64,000 nt of DNA, taken from positions 32,862,894-32,926,893 of the forward strand of contig OZ007575.1 in assembly GCA_963931925.1 (NCBI GenBank), given 5' to 3'. Under the pieces are notes generated by a model. The model saw only the letters and a program-made list of their open reading frames with translations, ran no database searches and was not told the DNA's origin. Shown here in pieces: positions 49,901 through 60,478 of the stretch. A program made the translations under genes and the position numbers. This stretch comes from Onchidella celtica (lineage: Eukaryota; Mollusca; Gastropoda; Systellommatophora; Onchidiidae). Position 1 is the stretch's first letter. The number at the start of each line of letters is the position of its first letter.

Positions 49901-50296
49901 AATCGTGCCATGGTTTTCAGCATTGATGGCGTAAGTTACCTGGTTAGTGCTGGAGATTTCAACAGGACATCATTTGTATAATAATATATTTAATTTTTGT
50001 TAAGAATACTATTTTACCAGGGACGAGTCGGAAGATGATGCTGTTGTGAACTGTGAATCCCCATGAGTTATGTTGCTGAACGAACGTTCTGTTTTCTTAT
50101 CAGGTGTAGCAGCATCTACATTCAGGCCCGCAACAGACAGCAAAAAACATTGTGCAAACGGCTGCTTAAATTTCCTGAGTTTTTCTGGTATTGGCAGCGT
50201 TGCTCTTGTCTTTCTGTGAGATAACGATCGAATCAATCTGCACGTGAAAGTCGAACCAACTCTCATTCCAGTATGACAGAGAATGGGCGCCGCCAT
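37973..50296 (-). CDS. DIABLO: DIABLO/SMAC-like mitochondrial protein
   Basis: Five exons (high to low): 50296-50018, 41062-40925, 40272-40141, 39325-39256, 38277-37973. Splice sites are GT-AG, phases agree, and the total is 307 codons plus stop. Exon 1 looks like a mitochondrial presequence (basic residues 20-44, hydrophobic CFLLSVAGL near 50-58), then DAATPDKK near 61-68, where DIABLO carries its IAP-binding AVPI. Exons 2-4 form the helical body: AARLAVDSTSAVLSQTVYEIARIEDEY compares well with the human helix containing [22 protein letters not shown]. The last exon ends in a charged, E/K-rich tail longer than in vertebrates. Known role: released from mitochondria in apoptosis to relieve caspase inhibition. 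Assignment is by recognition of the fold pattern. The 9-kb first intron holds a solo LTR, a piggyBac derivative and a LINE. Confidence 0.78.
38812..38960 (+). repeat. uninterrupted copy of the hAT target repeat
   Basis: Matches 30239-30326 joined to 34690-34755 (GATGAAACTAGTAACACTTA, then AATGTGCATGCC, GCTGAGAAACAAGAAACAAG, GCTGGGGATCAAAGTT). It lies in the last intron of the DIABLO-like gene and is a dispersed repeat of about 150 bp. Confidence 0.8.
41063..42094 (-). other. DIABLO-like first intron, proximal part
   Basis: No gene or element boundary recognised; a few short open frames on the - strand without known domains. Confidence 0.35.
42099..43262. mobile_element. solo LTR
   Basis: Starts TGTCACGA and ends TCGTGACA, flanked by the 4-bp direct repeat ATAC (42095-42098 and 43263-43266). 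1164 bp, with no internal coding region, primer site or second LTR nearby, so recombination between two LTRs probably removed the rest. Contains a 94-bp minisatellite. Confidence 0.7.
42562..42823. repeat. 94-bp tandem repeat (about 2.8 copies) inside the solo LTR
   Basis: Units begin TTCACACCCGCC at 42562, 42656 and 42750 and differ at only a few positions. Just after it, GGTCCCCATGGCACGACC...GTCGCCCGGACCGATA occurs twice (about 42821-42863 and 42923-42965). Confidence 0.85.
44173..46430 (-). pseudogene. LINE reverse transcriptase region
   Basis: Copies element RNA at the nicked target. Motifs in order: [50 protein letters not shown] (FADD active site), KFCYLGSTISG, LYGSETWT and RPRGRPHLRFKD. 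A surplus base near 44415 (a GG where the other copy has G on the + strand) shifts the frame after VTMKAF. The true C-terminus, with CNHCHRTLGSN...HERSCQSK (a zinc-finger-like end), then continues in another frame to 44173. Otherwise the region is open for about 600 codons. Confidence 0.92.
46414..47370 (-). pseudogene. LINE endonuclease region
   Basis: Apurinic-type endonuclease that nicks target DNA. The canonical opening LGTWNVRTM (just above 47298) is in frame, followed by LQETRLPDSG, CVYAPT, LGDFNARVG, QLDLILSR and DTDHALV, covering the whole domain. The frame stops at 46414, where the sequence shifts by one base into the reverse transcriptase frame (the reading resumes with DSVDETWN), so a one-base indel near 46430 separates what should be one long protein. 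Confidence 0.88.
47644..48881 (-). pseudogene. remnant transposase exons of the deleted piggyBac element
   Basis: Exon A 48881-48732: 50 codons starting MDSDNSD, serine- and acid-rich (EWSPDESCNSSDD), followed by a GTGAGT donor; this is like the acidic start of piggyBac transposases. A middle block around 48340-48228 reads LPDFRPERPPRLHLPEV and then stops. The last block, 47853-47644, contains DKPLNCVHCYR and FACRKCGKHL, a CxxC...CxxC zinc-ribbon pattern like the C-terminal cysteine-rich domain of the family. The catalytic domain is missing and splice phases between the blocks do not all agree, so a product is unlikely. Family assignment rests mainly on the TTAA ends. Confidence 0.5.
49205..49755 (-). 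repeat. tandem tRNA-Asp-like repeat monomers
   Basis: Three units read on the - strand end near 49205, 49515 and 49680. Complete ones show a TAGCGTAGTGATTAGCATCTT-like A-box region, GCCTGTCA (GTC at the anticodon position) and a GTGGTTCAATTCTCA B-box region, then a T-rich spacer. They match the + strand array at 16430-16740. Stems are imperfect, so these are repeats, not tRNA genes. Confidence 0.6.
49760..50017 (-). other. DIABLO-like first intron, distal part
   Basis: Short AT-rich intron sequence between the tRNA-like repeats and the exon 1 donor; nothing recognised. Confidence 0.35.
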
Positions 50297-50933
50297 GTTT
50301 GTTTATGATGAATCTTAAAAAGTAGGATTGAACTGTGGCAGAAGAAAAAAATCCCATACTTTGCATTAAAAAAAAACAACACCTTCGGAATGAAAAAAAA
50401 AGCATAACTTTTCAAACCAAGTAAGAATAAGCATAAAAACTTCGCCCTAACTTTAAAGATAAAGCCAAAGATATCAGCTAAAATTATTAAACCAACTGAG
50501 TTTGATACTCGATCAGTAGTTCCATGGTTTGATAGGATCCACCTAAGGGAGGCTATCATAAAAATGTTTCATGGCAGGTTTAATTTGTTTAGACTACCTC
50601 AAAACAGCACCGACCTCAGAATCTCGTGGTTAAGTAAAATTTTATGAAACTGCATTTTGTTTCGTCAATAAGAAGTGCAGGGCCCTAATTTTATCCTATG
50701 TTACATCTCGGACACTACTACTGCATTATTAGGCATGGTCCTGGAAAAAAACAAAAGAAAACAAAACGTTCTTCATTCTCTCTCTCTTTCTGATTGTGTG
50801 TACGTACCGGTATGTTTTTCTCTATCTCTGTCTCCATTCTCTAGGCCTTTCCGAAAAAGCAAAGTACTCCGAGTGAATGCCCTTGCCCAAAAAGTGTGTG
50901 GGGAGTCGGGTCCGCCATTTTCAACCGGGACGA
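50297..50933. other. upstream region of both the DIABLO-like gene and the THAP transposase
   Basis: Divergent arrangement: the DIABLO-like start is at 50296 (-), the THAP start at 50934 (+). The left terminus of the ISL2EU-type element should fall in this interval but could not be fixed, because the right terminus is outside the window. A CT-rich run lies at about 50775-50840. Confidence 0.4.
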
Positions 50934-51956
50934 CATGGGGAAACGTTACTGTTATGCCTGCTCAAACTATTCCGGCAAAGTTGTAGAGGGAAGAACGATT
51001 TCACTCCACCGGATTCCCAGGGAAAAACGTCTGGCAAAGGTTTGGATCCAGCGACTGAAGATCGTTCGGAAGAATCCATGCCCCATTTCAGGTAAGAAAC
51101 GGTCGGTTATCTAGATCTAGATCTAGTCTTGTCTAGAGATACAGTGCAGTGGTTGCCAATGACGCTCTGACGATGACTGAAGCCCTAGTCTAGTCTTCAT
51201 CATAATAATGTAACCCGTAGTCTGTTTAAATCAGTGCGCATGTGAGGGTGAGTGTTGTGAGAATGACTAGTAATTATGAGTACCACAGAAGACAAAAAGA
51301 CAAAATGTTATCCACATGCTATCTTAATCTAGTCTAGATGTTGACACATTAGTTAGTACTGTTAGTGTTTGGGTCTGCCCTTCATGTTTTGTATTATGCC
51401 ATGTCGGTGAGCATTGTATTCGGGCCATAAGTGACATTTGGGGAATGCTGGGCCCAAAGGGATGGGGATTTTAAGACAGGAATTTAATACCTTAAAACCG
51501 GGAGTGGAAGAAGAGAAGTTGAGAGAATAAAATGAAATGGGCCTTCTGGATTTCTTTTTATTGGAGACAAATTATGTCGACTATCTCAGGCTTACTGTTT
51601 ACATGTGGTTTGGTGGGGAGAATGTGGGAGGAAGTTGTCAATCCTTAGAATACTCAGAGATATTCTTTTAAAACAGTAACTGCTAGGTCTAACAAGCTGT
51701 TTTTAAGAAAAGTACAAAGAAAATTCAGTTATCGGCTGTTATCAGTGAAAAAACAGTTGATTTTGTTTTCTTTCTGTTTTGTTCACTGTTAACACTCTAG
51801 CCCTCTCACCATAGTGAGTAAATAAATAAACTGTAATCCATCTCTCTTTCAGAGGATACACGGGTGTGCTCAGAACACTTCAGGAACCGGAAAGGACCAC
51901 AGACCGGAAACGATGTACCTTCCCTCTTCCAAACAAAGCATTTTAAGACATGGAGT

Positions 51957-53149
51957 GTAAGGAATGTTTTTTCACTCTCAGAACTGAATAAATCTACAAC
52001 ATGTTAGGTCTTTAACTATGACTTTTATTAATCCCATAGGGAAATTGTGTTACAATGCCATACATGATACAATGTTACATCTTTAAATTCATGATACAAA
52101 CACATAGAACAGCATACGTTATAAAAGTACACAATATTACTAATGAAATACTGTACATGAAAGTCATTGCTTGTTGCCCCAGTGCAGAAACATAATATAT
52201 TTTACAAGAACCCTTTTCTGTCTCTGATGTAAACCACTGGCTGTCGCTTATACATCCTACTGAGTCCGTCATGGGGCATACAATGACCCACACTCAATAA
52301 AAAACTTGTGCTACTGCTGTCGTGTAGCATACAGGGCTCCAAACTCAGTACATATAATACAACAGAAAATGGGGAAATTGCATTAAGGCTATCGTGGGGC
52401 ATACAAGGCCCCATACTCATTTATAAAGTATGGGTACCTGTATGCCCCAGGACAGCCTTAATGGCATAGTGAAAATCAACACACGATTTTTCTTTTATTT
52501 TTCAGTTATAAAAAATACCAAATATAATATTAAAGTGAACACAATCAGAAACTTGAGGAATGCATGAAATATGGGGATGAAAAATACATTTCATTCAAAA
52601 GATATAATACGAATTGAAAGACCTCTCTGGGGCATAAAATACCCACGACAGCCGGTGAAGGTTATATAATTCTCATTGCAAAATATTCCTGAGTTATCAG
52701 CAACCAGTGACAGCAATTTTGGATGTGGTCAGCTCAGATCAAGAACAGTCAATCTGACTGAAGTGTAGCAAGAAGGTGACCGTTGGCTATATCTGAGCCC
52801 CAGCTTCACCCAAACTTATTTTATGAGATCAGATACAAATGTTCCATTTCAAATCCAATAGAATGCAGTCCGCGAGAAGTCAGCTCACTTAAAGTAAATT
52901 CTCGCTTTAAGTCAACCTTTTTGGACAGTCCCGTTTTTCCCCCTCTATATTTTATTACTTTTTTTTTCTGATGAAGCCAACAGAAAATGACAATGTTTAA
53001 TGTCAACCTTGCTTGGAGTCAACAGTATTTTTCGGTCCAGAGGTGTTGACTTTTCCCAGACTGCACTGTATTATCTGCAGGCACAGGCCAATGCAAATTA
53101 ATTATTAACTGTTTAGTTGCTGACAAAATACTTTTATAATATGTTTCAG
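51957..53149 (+). other. transposase intron with GGGGCATACA repeats
   Basis: The motif GGGGCATACA recurs several times on both strands between about 52268 and 52640. At 52385-52459 two copies face each other and can form a stem of about 30 bp. The preceding intron (51092-51852) shows nothing recognisable. Confidence 0.5.
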
Positions 53150-54119
53150 ATCCATGGGGATGAATCCTCAAGAACGATGAGTGAGGAAGATGCGCCTGTC
53201 AAAGGATTCAATCTGAGCCTGAAACTCGAAGAAAGAATTTCGCGTCAGGCAACATCCACCATGTTCCACGATTATTGTGGAAAAATCCCTGAAAAGAGTG
53301 TCTCCAAGACTCAGGTGGTTCAGGAGACACAGACAGATGTAATCACTACTCAAGAAAGTGGCACACTGACAGAATCAATTATTACAAGGGATGTTGGGGT
53401 GCAATGTAATTTAATTGACAAGTCTATGCACGTGCTTGATGTTACCTCAGATGATTTGATGTGTAATTACACTGGCATCCCAAGATTAAACGTATTTCAT
53501 GCCATTTTTGAAGCCTTGCCCCCTATGGAGTCATCAATGACAGGAAAAAAGTATGCATTAGAGCCGGGGTCCACATACTCCGCTTTCATACGTTTACGTA
53601 CTCACAAAGTGCGCATGGAAGCGTTCAACCTTTTATTTCTATATTACCTGGGTCCACAGCGTACGACGCGCTACCTCACGCTTACGTGAAAAACGTATGA
53701 CGTTTAGCATGTCAAACATTTTCCGTTTGTGCGTGGCTTCACCGACACTGATTTCGTCATCGCCCAACAGAGCATGCACTATGCAGGCTGTCCCTCCTAG
53801 GTCTAGACTAGGTGTGTAGTGTGTAGTGTGTAGGTCTATTTGGTCTATTGTTCTAGGCCGGTGCCTCCATTTTGTTGCTGCAGAAATGGAAGAAGATTTG
53901 ATAGAGTGCATCAGAACAAGGCCTGCTCTGTATGATAAGACGGATCGGCGCTATAGTAATAGAGATGTTGTCAACGCGCTGTGGGAAGAAATCGCAAGTG
54001 AACTGAACACCAAAGGTAACAATTTTTACTTCATTTTATTTTTCAAATGTGACAACTTGTTACTGCAGTGTTATTACTACTGGTACTGGGGATGCTGATG
54101 CTGGTGGTGTCAAGTCTGA

Positions 54120-54270
54120 CATGGCGAGGGAACAGGGGGGGGGGGGGGGGGGGCTGGCTGGCATCAAAGGCAACTACACTGGGCAGTAGGCCTACACATA
54201 TGGATGATAATGATGATGATGATGACGACGACGACGACGACGACGATGATGATCATGATGATAAGAAGGG
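54120..54270 (+). repeat. poly-G tract and (GAT/GAC)n microsatellite
   Basis: About 19 G residues (54134-54152), then a GAT/GAC trinucleotide run at about 54200-54260, both in the MADF intron. Confidence 0.85.
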
Positions 54271-54308
54271 ATTGACGATAAAGGAATGTTTCTAGATACG
54301 GCTCTTGA

Positions 54309-57300
54309 TCAAGCTTCGAGTTGCCACGGTAGACTGCCTTCTGGAGAACTAAAGTAGTCGCACAATGTCTGTCGAATTGTAGCGGACTGTTGGGTAGAAT
54401 TTCTGCTTGCTGTGAAACGAGTGCCAGCATCTCCTGCAGTAGACCTACTGTCCCTGTCCGAGTCTGGTGCCACTTGGATTTGTTTCGGTTCTTTGGCAAG
54501 GAGAAAATTGTGCAATACACAGATTGCTTTCACAGTGTCTATTGCTGGTGAGACACATGTCTCAATTGGTTTCAGAAGAATTCTCCAAGTGTTGGATAGA
54601 ATTCCGAATGTGCACTCAATTTGTCTGCGGGCACGGGAAAGGCGGTAATTGAATACCTTCTTTTGGATGGTAAGCTCTCTTCTTGCGAAGGGTTTCATCA
54701 TATTTGGCAGTAAAGCAAAGGCTTCGTCGGCCACAAAGACGTGTGGAGTTACCAATTCTGTCCCGGGAATTTTCTTGGCTGGTGGAATATCCAGACTTCC
54801 CTCAGAAAGATGTTTTCCTAGACAGCTGGCGCTGAATATGCCACCATCGCTGCAGCTACCATAACTACCTATGTCAACCACCAGCAGTCTCCCGTAGGCA
54901 TCTGCCACTGCCAGAAGCACTATAGAACAGTAGCCTTTGTAGTTCAAAAATAGTGAGCCAGAATTTGGTGGTTTAGTCAGCCGAATATGCTTGCCATCTA
55001 TTGAACCAATACAATTGGGGAAATTCCATCTTGAAAAGTAGCCATCTGCAGTTTTCGTCCAAAGTTCTGCATCAGGTTTTGGCAAGAATTGTGGTTGCAA
55101 CAAGCTCCATATCAATTTACAGGTCTCCTGCACAATGCATCTAACTGTGCAAAATCCCAATCGGAAGGAAAATGCGAGACTTCTGAACGAGTTTCCTGTT
55201 GCTAAATACCTGGAACAAGCAAAAAGAAATGCAATTTGGGGAATATGCTGTTACTGTTACTTATCGCACTATGCCTTTTATATTCTTTCCTCCTTCTGTC
55301 TGTCTGTCTGTCCGTCAGTCTCTCTGTCTGCATGTCTGTGTTCTCTCTCTCTCTCTCTGTCTCTCTCTCTCTCTCTTGCTGCATTACATTATATACATAT
55401 AATGTTTTCTTGTTGTTTTTTTCGTCTTTTTTTTCCAGCTTACAAGGCCCGAAAAAAATGGACCTACTTAAGAGATTATTACAGACGGCAAAAAAAAATT
55501 ATGCTAAGTGCTAAATCCGGACAGGGCGCAGAAAAGAAGAAGAAATGGACTCTGTTTGACGCAATGTCTTTTCTAGACCCAATCACAGAAAATCCTAGTA
55601 CTGCAAGCAATTTAGAAACATTTGGCAGCCAAGCAGACTCAAGAAATTTGGACCCACCGAGCCCAAGCAACCTAAGTCAAATTTCAGAACAAGACGAAAC
55701 AACTATGACTCAAGAGCAGCCACACAACTACACAAGGCAGCCAGCCAGTGCAAAAAAGACCATCAGCACGGGGAGGAGGAAAAGGCAGTCCTCAACCCGA
55801 TCGACATGGAATTGTTACAGGCATTGAAAGAGCCGGAATATGAGGATGACGCCGATGGACATTGGTGGAGGGGGCTCAAACCAATGTTAAAAGAGCTCCA
55901 CCCCATAGAGTTTGAAATTCAAACATGAGGTAACGGGGCTACTTTTGACTTATGTGGAGCGGGCGAAGACCAGAACTGCTGCTACCAGTTCTATTGATGA
56001 CAGCTTCACAAATCCCCCGACCTCTAACTGCTTAACCCTTTAACTGACATAGTCGCCGCAAGTCGCCACTATCGGCAGACTGGTACAGTCGCCGCAAGTC
56101 GCCGTAAACGCCCCCGTCACACCCACATCTGCTTTCCGCCGACAGTCACGTTATTACCGGAAGTCTCACGCTGCGTGTGGTTTAGAACGAAACTAGAAAG
56201 TTCATGCTTTCCGGTAGTGTTTCTTCGATCGAAATCGGTTAAAATTTGGTGTTTGTGTGATTTTTTGAAGTTGGAACATAATTCTGGTGCCATGGAGGAA
56301 CTTTTGCAGCTTTACCGTGAAGCAACAGGTAGGCTGTATGATGGAAATACACATAATATCGTCGATTCTGTGCCCGAATCGAGTGAAAACTTAGAATCCA
56401 GTGGTGAATTAGACATCGGTGATGGAAGAGACACTGTTTCAAGTGCTGAGATTGTACTAGACAATGATAACAATGATACAACAGTGGACAACGAAGCTGA
56501 AAGCGATGTTGACGATGGCATACTTGTAGGAGGAGTTGAGAGTGACAGTGATGAAGAGGAGACTGTTGACATTACTGATAATGAAGATGCCAGACAATGG
56601 AGTAATCAGGTGAATGGCAACACAGTCAGGGAATTTTTACAAGACACAGGCCCAGTTCATGATCTGCCTGTTGGATCAGAGCCGCTTGACTTTTTTCATC
56701 TCCTGATTCCAGAACATGTACAGTAGAACATGACCATAGCGGCACCCGCTGCAGAGGGACCATCCCCACAACGGGACCTTACCAGAATCCCCCTTTTTTT
56801 TACTATGTAAACCCAATTGCCTGTGCTTGGGTTTAACGGGGCAAGGAAAGGCCCGAACTTGGTTACAGCGGGAGAAATTGAGGAAGGGGATGGGGCATTA
56901 CGTGCTCTAGGGAATGGAGGTGGGAGGCTGTAGACGGGCTGTAAACAGGCAGTCAGCGGTGCGGGGTTGTGACTGGCCAGTCTAGTGATGAGTAGGGTGG
57001 GGCAGGCGGCACCGGAGAGACACTTTGTCTAGCCCTAGGCCAAAAAGTAAAAGAAAAGCACAGGGGTTTATAAGTGTTCACTTAGTTCCCTGGTCCCAGT
57101 GGTAATTGATACTTTCCATCACCAGCTACCTGGTGTGCGCTGAGCCGTGACCCACTAGTGGCCCGCTAGGCTAGAGCCCTCAGCAGGAGAAAGTTATTTT
57201 CTTGTAAATTGTCACAACTTCAAAATTTTATATAAATTCAGCTTTTATTGACACAGACATGAAAAATATATCAATTAAAAGGTTGTTTTTAGGACTATTG

Positions 57301-60300
57301 AGCCCTATGAATTTCCTAAATGAAAAAAACAACAAAAAAAAAAAAGCAAAGAAGAAAAAAAAACAAAAAACATTGAACCAAAGACAGTCCATCTGAAGGT
57401 TCATGTGCCACGTCAATTTTATTAATATGGAAGGGAGGTAATTATGTAGATTTTTTATAATTTCTTGGTTATTCCCCTTTGCACTACTACAGCGGGATTT
57501 TTCTTCTGGACCCAAAAGTCCCGCTATAGTCGTGTTCTACTGTATTTGAAATGATTGCTGAAGAAACAAATAGATATGCTGACTTTTGTGCTAAAAAAAC
57601 TGGTAAAAGGGATGAGAAGTGGACAAAAGTGGACAGTGCAGACATCAAGGTCTTTATTGCCATAAACATTTTGTTTGGAATACACCAGCTTCCAGAAATT
57701 CCCATGTACTGGAGTAGCGACGATCGGCTCAACGTCCCTGGCATTGCCAATTGTATGGGTGTGGTTCGCTTCACTAAAATAAGCAAGTATCTACACCTGA
57801 ATGATTCAGCTCTGTATATCCCCAAAGGAGAGCCTGGACATGACCATCTGTACAAAGTTACTCCTCTTCTGGAAACTGTTTTAGAAAGGTACGTATTATC
57901 ATATGTGGTAATTTGTAAAAAAAACAAAACACAAAAAAGCCTTACCTCTCAAACCTCATCTTTGACTGCATTATTTATTCTTAGTTCAGCACAGAGCATG
58001 GTAAAATTGTCTATCAAGCATTTGCATTATATAATATTTATTTTTTTTTGTAAAAAAATGACCACATCCTTGATACAAGCTAGAAATGTTTGACGTGTAA
58101 TTTTTTCAACACTGATCTAGCATATTTTTTTCCAGCTATTCTATGTGTTCTCCTCTATCTATCCATTAGCTTCCCAAGGTACTTTTAGCCATCACAAAAG
58201 ATCAGCATCGATGAGGCTATGATTCCGTTCAATGGGGGACTCCTATTCAAGCAATATATTCGCGGGAAGCCCAACCCATGGGGCATCAAAGCATGGTGTG
58301 CTTCTGACGCCGCAACAGGCTTCTTGCTGAATTTCCAGATCTACACAGGCAAGAGTAATGAGCAAATGCCCCATGGACAAGGACACCATGTGGTGACTAC
58401 TGTTGCAAGGAGATATCTGCACAACAACTATCATTTTTTCTTTGACAATTTTTTTCATCTGTTTGGCTCGTTCAGGACCTGCTGGACATGAACACCTACA
58501 GCTGTGGCACAATCCGCACAAACCGTGTTGGATGGCCTGTTAACCTGCGGCCAGCACAGACAAAACACATGAAGAGAGGGGACACTAGATACATGGAGCG
58601 TGGAGAGATCTTGGGCACAGTCTGGAAAGACAAGCGTTTTGTCCACGTCATTTCCACAAATGCCAGCAACACCGATGTAACGGTCTCTCGTCGAACTGCG
58701 TGTGGTCTTCAGGATGTCAGCATCCCTCACTCTGTCCACACCTACAATAAAGGGATGGGTGGGGTTGACATGTTTGACCAGCTTTGTTCATACTACACCT
58801 TTGGAAGAAAGTCCAGGAAGTGGTGGCGATATATTTTTCGCTTCATGTTTCAGGCTGCCCTCGTGAGCTCGTGGATTCTCTTCCGAGAATCAAACAGGCC
58901 ACACACACGAAAACACAAGAATATGGACCAAGTGTGTTTCCGACTGGCTATTTGCACAGCGTTGGTAAAAGCGAATATTAGGAAAGGCCGGAACACACTT
59001 CCGAGGCAGCCAGCAGCCGCCGGAGCAGCAACACTGAATCTTCAGCAGCATGAGCAGATCAAGATCGGCAAGAAGCTAGCATGTCATTTATGCTCCAGAA
59101 ACAAAAACTACCCAGGGAAAAGGAAAAGGGCACCAGAGACAGTCTATGGGTGTTCCCTGTGCAAAGTTAGGCTGTGTAAGGGCACATGTTTTGCCAAATT
59201 CCATGCTGAGTTGACCCAGTAAGGTAGGCTGAATGTGTTGTTGCGTGTAATTTCCATTTCAAATTTTTTTTAAAAAACATGTTCCAGTCTTCTGACGGCC
59301 ATAAAAATTTGCATGTAATTGCACACACCACTTGTCTGTTCTTGTGTGAAATTTCAGATTTTTTGGTGCATAAGTTTTCTGTGTGTGATTTTTTTTCAAT
59401 AGTTAATCATGTTTTTGCACAGAGTTATGTCCCTTCACCTGAAATTTCAGAAGGGTCTGCCTGAGAGGGCTGTGTCAGTTAAAGGGTTAAACTCCATGGC
59501 AACCAGCACACCCAGAGAAGGCTATTCTGCAGCGTATGTCAAGCCACAGGCACGCTCTGGTACAAGCATGAGTGCCAGCAGTTCTAACAGTTGCCAGGAT
59601 TATTACCAATATTATACATCAATCTGAACATTTTTTGTTAACGTTAGCAGCATTTTGGTTGTCTGTTGATTTTTTTAAAAATGGTTAATTTTTTTTATTG
59701 GTTACCTTTGAGAAGAAAGTTGATTATCTTTTGTTTGCCCACTTTTACTTTTAAAATGAAAGTGATGCTGCATAACTTTGATCTCAGTATTCTCAGTCTC
59801 CAAACTGTGATTTTTTGCTTCTTCATTTGACGTGTTGATTTAAGAGCAGTTAATAAAGTTGACATGATTGTTACTTATTGAATTTGCTATTCGGAATTTC
59901 AATAGGCTGAAGTCGTTTTGTTATTTGTTCATTTCTGCTCCCTTTTTTTTTCGAAGTAAAGGAATGTGCCTGAAAAGAGCACGCTCTTTGGGAGGCACAG
60001 AGTGGACTCTTACTTAAATGACGGGTACGGTACTTAGACAGAGACCAGTGATGTAGGTAATATACTAGATCTATATAATAACTATACAATGACAACAGCG
60101 AAAACAACAACAACAACAACAACATCATCATCATCAACAACAACAACAGCAGCAGTAGCAGCAAACAGCAACAGCAACATCTTACCTCAGTGTAACTGTG
60201 AGCCTTTCAATTGGTGGAATGGCCTTCCTCCAGTTCGTGTTCTGTTTTTGAATATGTGGTCCACATAATTCCAAAAGGCTTTGGAAGCTTGCCTTCGTCA

Positions 60301-60478
60301 TGCGAAAATATGCTAAGCATTTTTCGTTATCATCAAGAATTTGGTGCAACATTCTAAATTCTCCTGTTTTGCCTCGTTCTTTGCATATGGGATGTACCCA
60401 GTATCGGCGGCGACCTTGCATATACTTCCTCCTCAACCACCACCATAAAAAAATCCTCTTCTTCCTTGTTAACGCCAT
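54309..60478 (-). CDS. HARBI1-like Harbinger transposase
   Basis: DDE nuclease for cut-and-paste transposition. Exon 1 60478-60186 (start MALTRKKRIF) and exon 2 55209-54309 join in phase through GTAAG and CAG splice sites to give 397 codons with no internal stop, near the usual 350-450. Exon 1 is a helical DNA-binding region (FRMTKASFQSLLEL). Exon 2 holds the DDE_Tnp_4 core: IGSIDGKH, DGGIFSAS, VADEAFALLPNMM and RRQIECTFGIL, so all three acidic residues are present. The intron is 5 kb because a piggyBac inserted there; without it about 1.5 kb. The antisense MADF exon 2 lies in this intron and this exon 2 lies in the MADF intron. The frame looks intact, unlike its partner; whether the enlarged intron is spliced is unknown. 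Confidence 0.88.
55295..55378 (+). repeat. TCTG/CT simple repeat
   Basis: TCTG-rich then CT-rich run just upstream of MADF exon 2, in the intron of both Harbinger genes. Confidence 0.85.
56292..59222 (+). pseudogene. piggyBac transposase, broken
   Basis: Start at MEELLQLYREATG (56292; an upstream in-frame ATG at 56175 is possible). The acidic N-terminal part runs to 56720; the MITE (56721-57542) then interrupts and the frame resumes at 57545 (FEMIAEETNRYADF). After VLERY (about 57897) there is a 290-base segment that may be an intron or an insertion. The catalytic region follows: IDEAMIPFNGG (first D, about 58210), FFFDNFF (second D) and GVDMFDQL (third D, about 58770). A one-base frameshift near 58475 separates the second D from DLLDMNTYSCGTIRTNR. 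The C-terminus has the cysteine-rich domain (CHLC...GCSLCKVRLCKGTC...H) and stops at 59220-59222. Inactive because of the MITE and the frameshift. Confidence 0.9.
56721..57542. mobile_element. pogo/Tigger-type MITE inside the piggyBac transposase
   Basis: Begins CAGTAGAACATGACCATAG and ends with the inverse CTATAGTCGTGTTCTACTG, with TA on each side (56719-56720 and 57543-57544). 822 bp, no transposase. Discounting it and one TA restores the piggyBac frame (PEHV then FEMIAEE). Confidence 0.9.
59628..60185. other. Harbinger intron sequence between the MADF stop and transposase exon 1
   Basis: Contains a CAA/CAG/TCA trinucleotide microsatellite at about 60088-60178, directly next to the transposase exon 1 donor. 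No further gene. Confidence 0.6.

Larger units (their letters stand above)
56036..59486 (+). mobile_element. autonomous-type piggyBac transposon inside Harbinger
   Basis: Target TTAA at 56032-56035 and 59487-59490. Terminal inverted repeats CCCTTTAACTGACA(T/C)A. A subterminal direct repeat GTCGCCGCAAGTCGCC occurs at about 56051 and 56089. Carries a transposase gene on + and is itself interrupted by a pogo-type MITE. Inserted in the MADF coding sequence, whose frame is restored when the element and one TTAA are discounted. Confidence 0.93.
53886..59627 (+). pseudogene. MADF-BESS protein of the Harbinger element, broken
   Basis: Exon 1 53886-54015 and exon 2 from 55439 together form a MADF domain (LIECIRTRPALYD...ALWEEIASEL, then KARKKWTYLRDYYRR). 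In Harbinger elements such a Myb/MADF-like partner helps the transposase bind DNA and enter the nucleus. After a Ser/Gln-rich linker the frame shifts near 55790 into DMELLQAL...HWWRGLKPMLKEL, then again near 55918 into EVTGLLLTYVERA, together a BESS-like helix pair. The piggyBac element interrupts at 56032. The last codons resume at 59491 in frame (NSMATSTPREG) and stop at 59625-59627. The (CT/TG)n run at 55295-55378 is in the intron. Two frameshifts plus the insertion inactivate it. Confidence 0.82.

Noticed and set aside
53651..53690. Left end of Harbinger at the inner GGGTCCACAGCG motif
   Set aside because: The outer copy at 53561 is the one with the TTA duplication and the matching far end; the inner motif is a subterminal repeat.
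57892..58190. Assigning a definite intron in the piggyBac transposase
   Set aside because: Possible GTACGT/GTATTA donors and TTTTAG acceptor exist, but the joined frame is shorter than expected; intron and insertion cannot be told apart.
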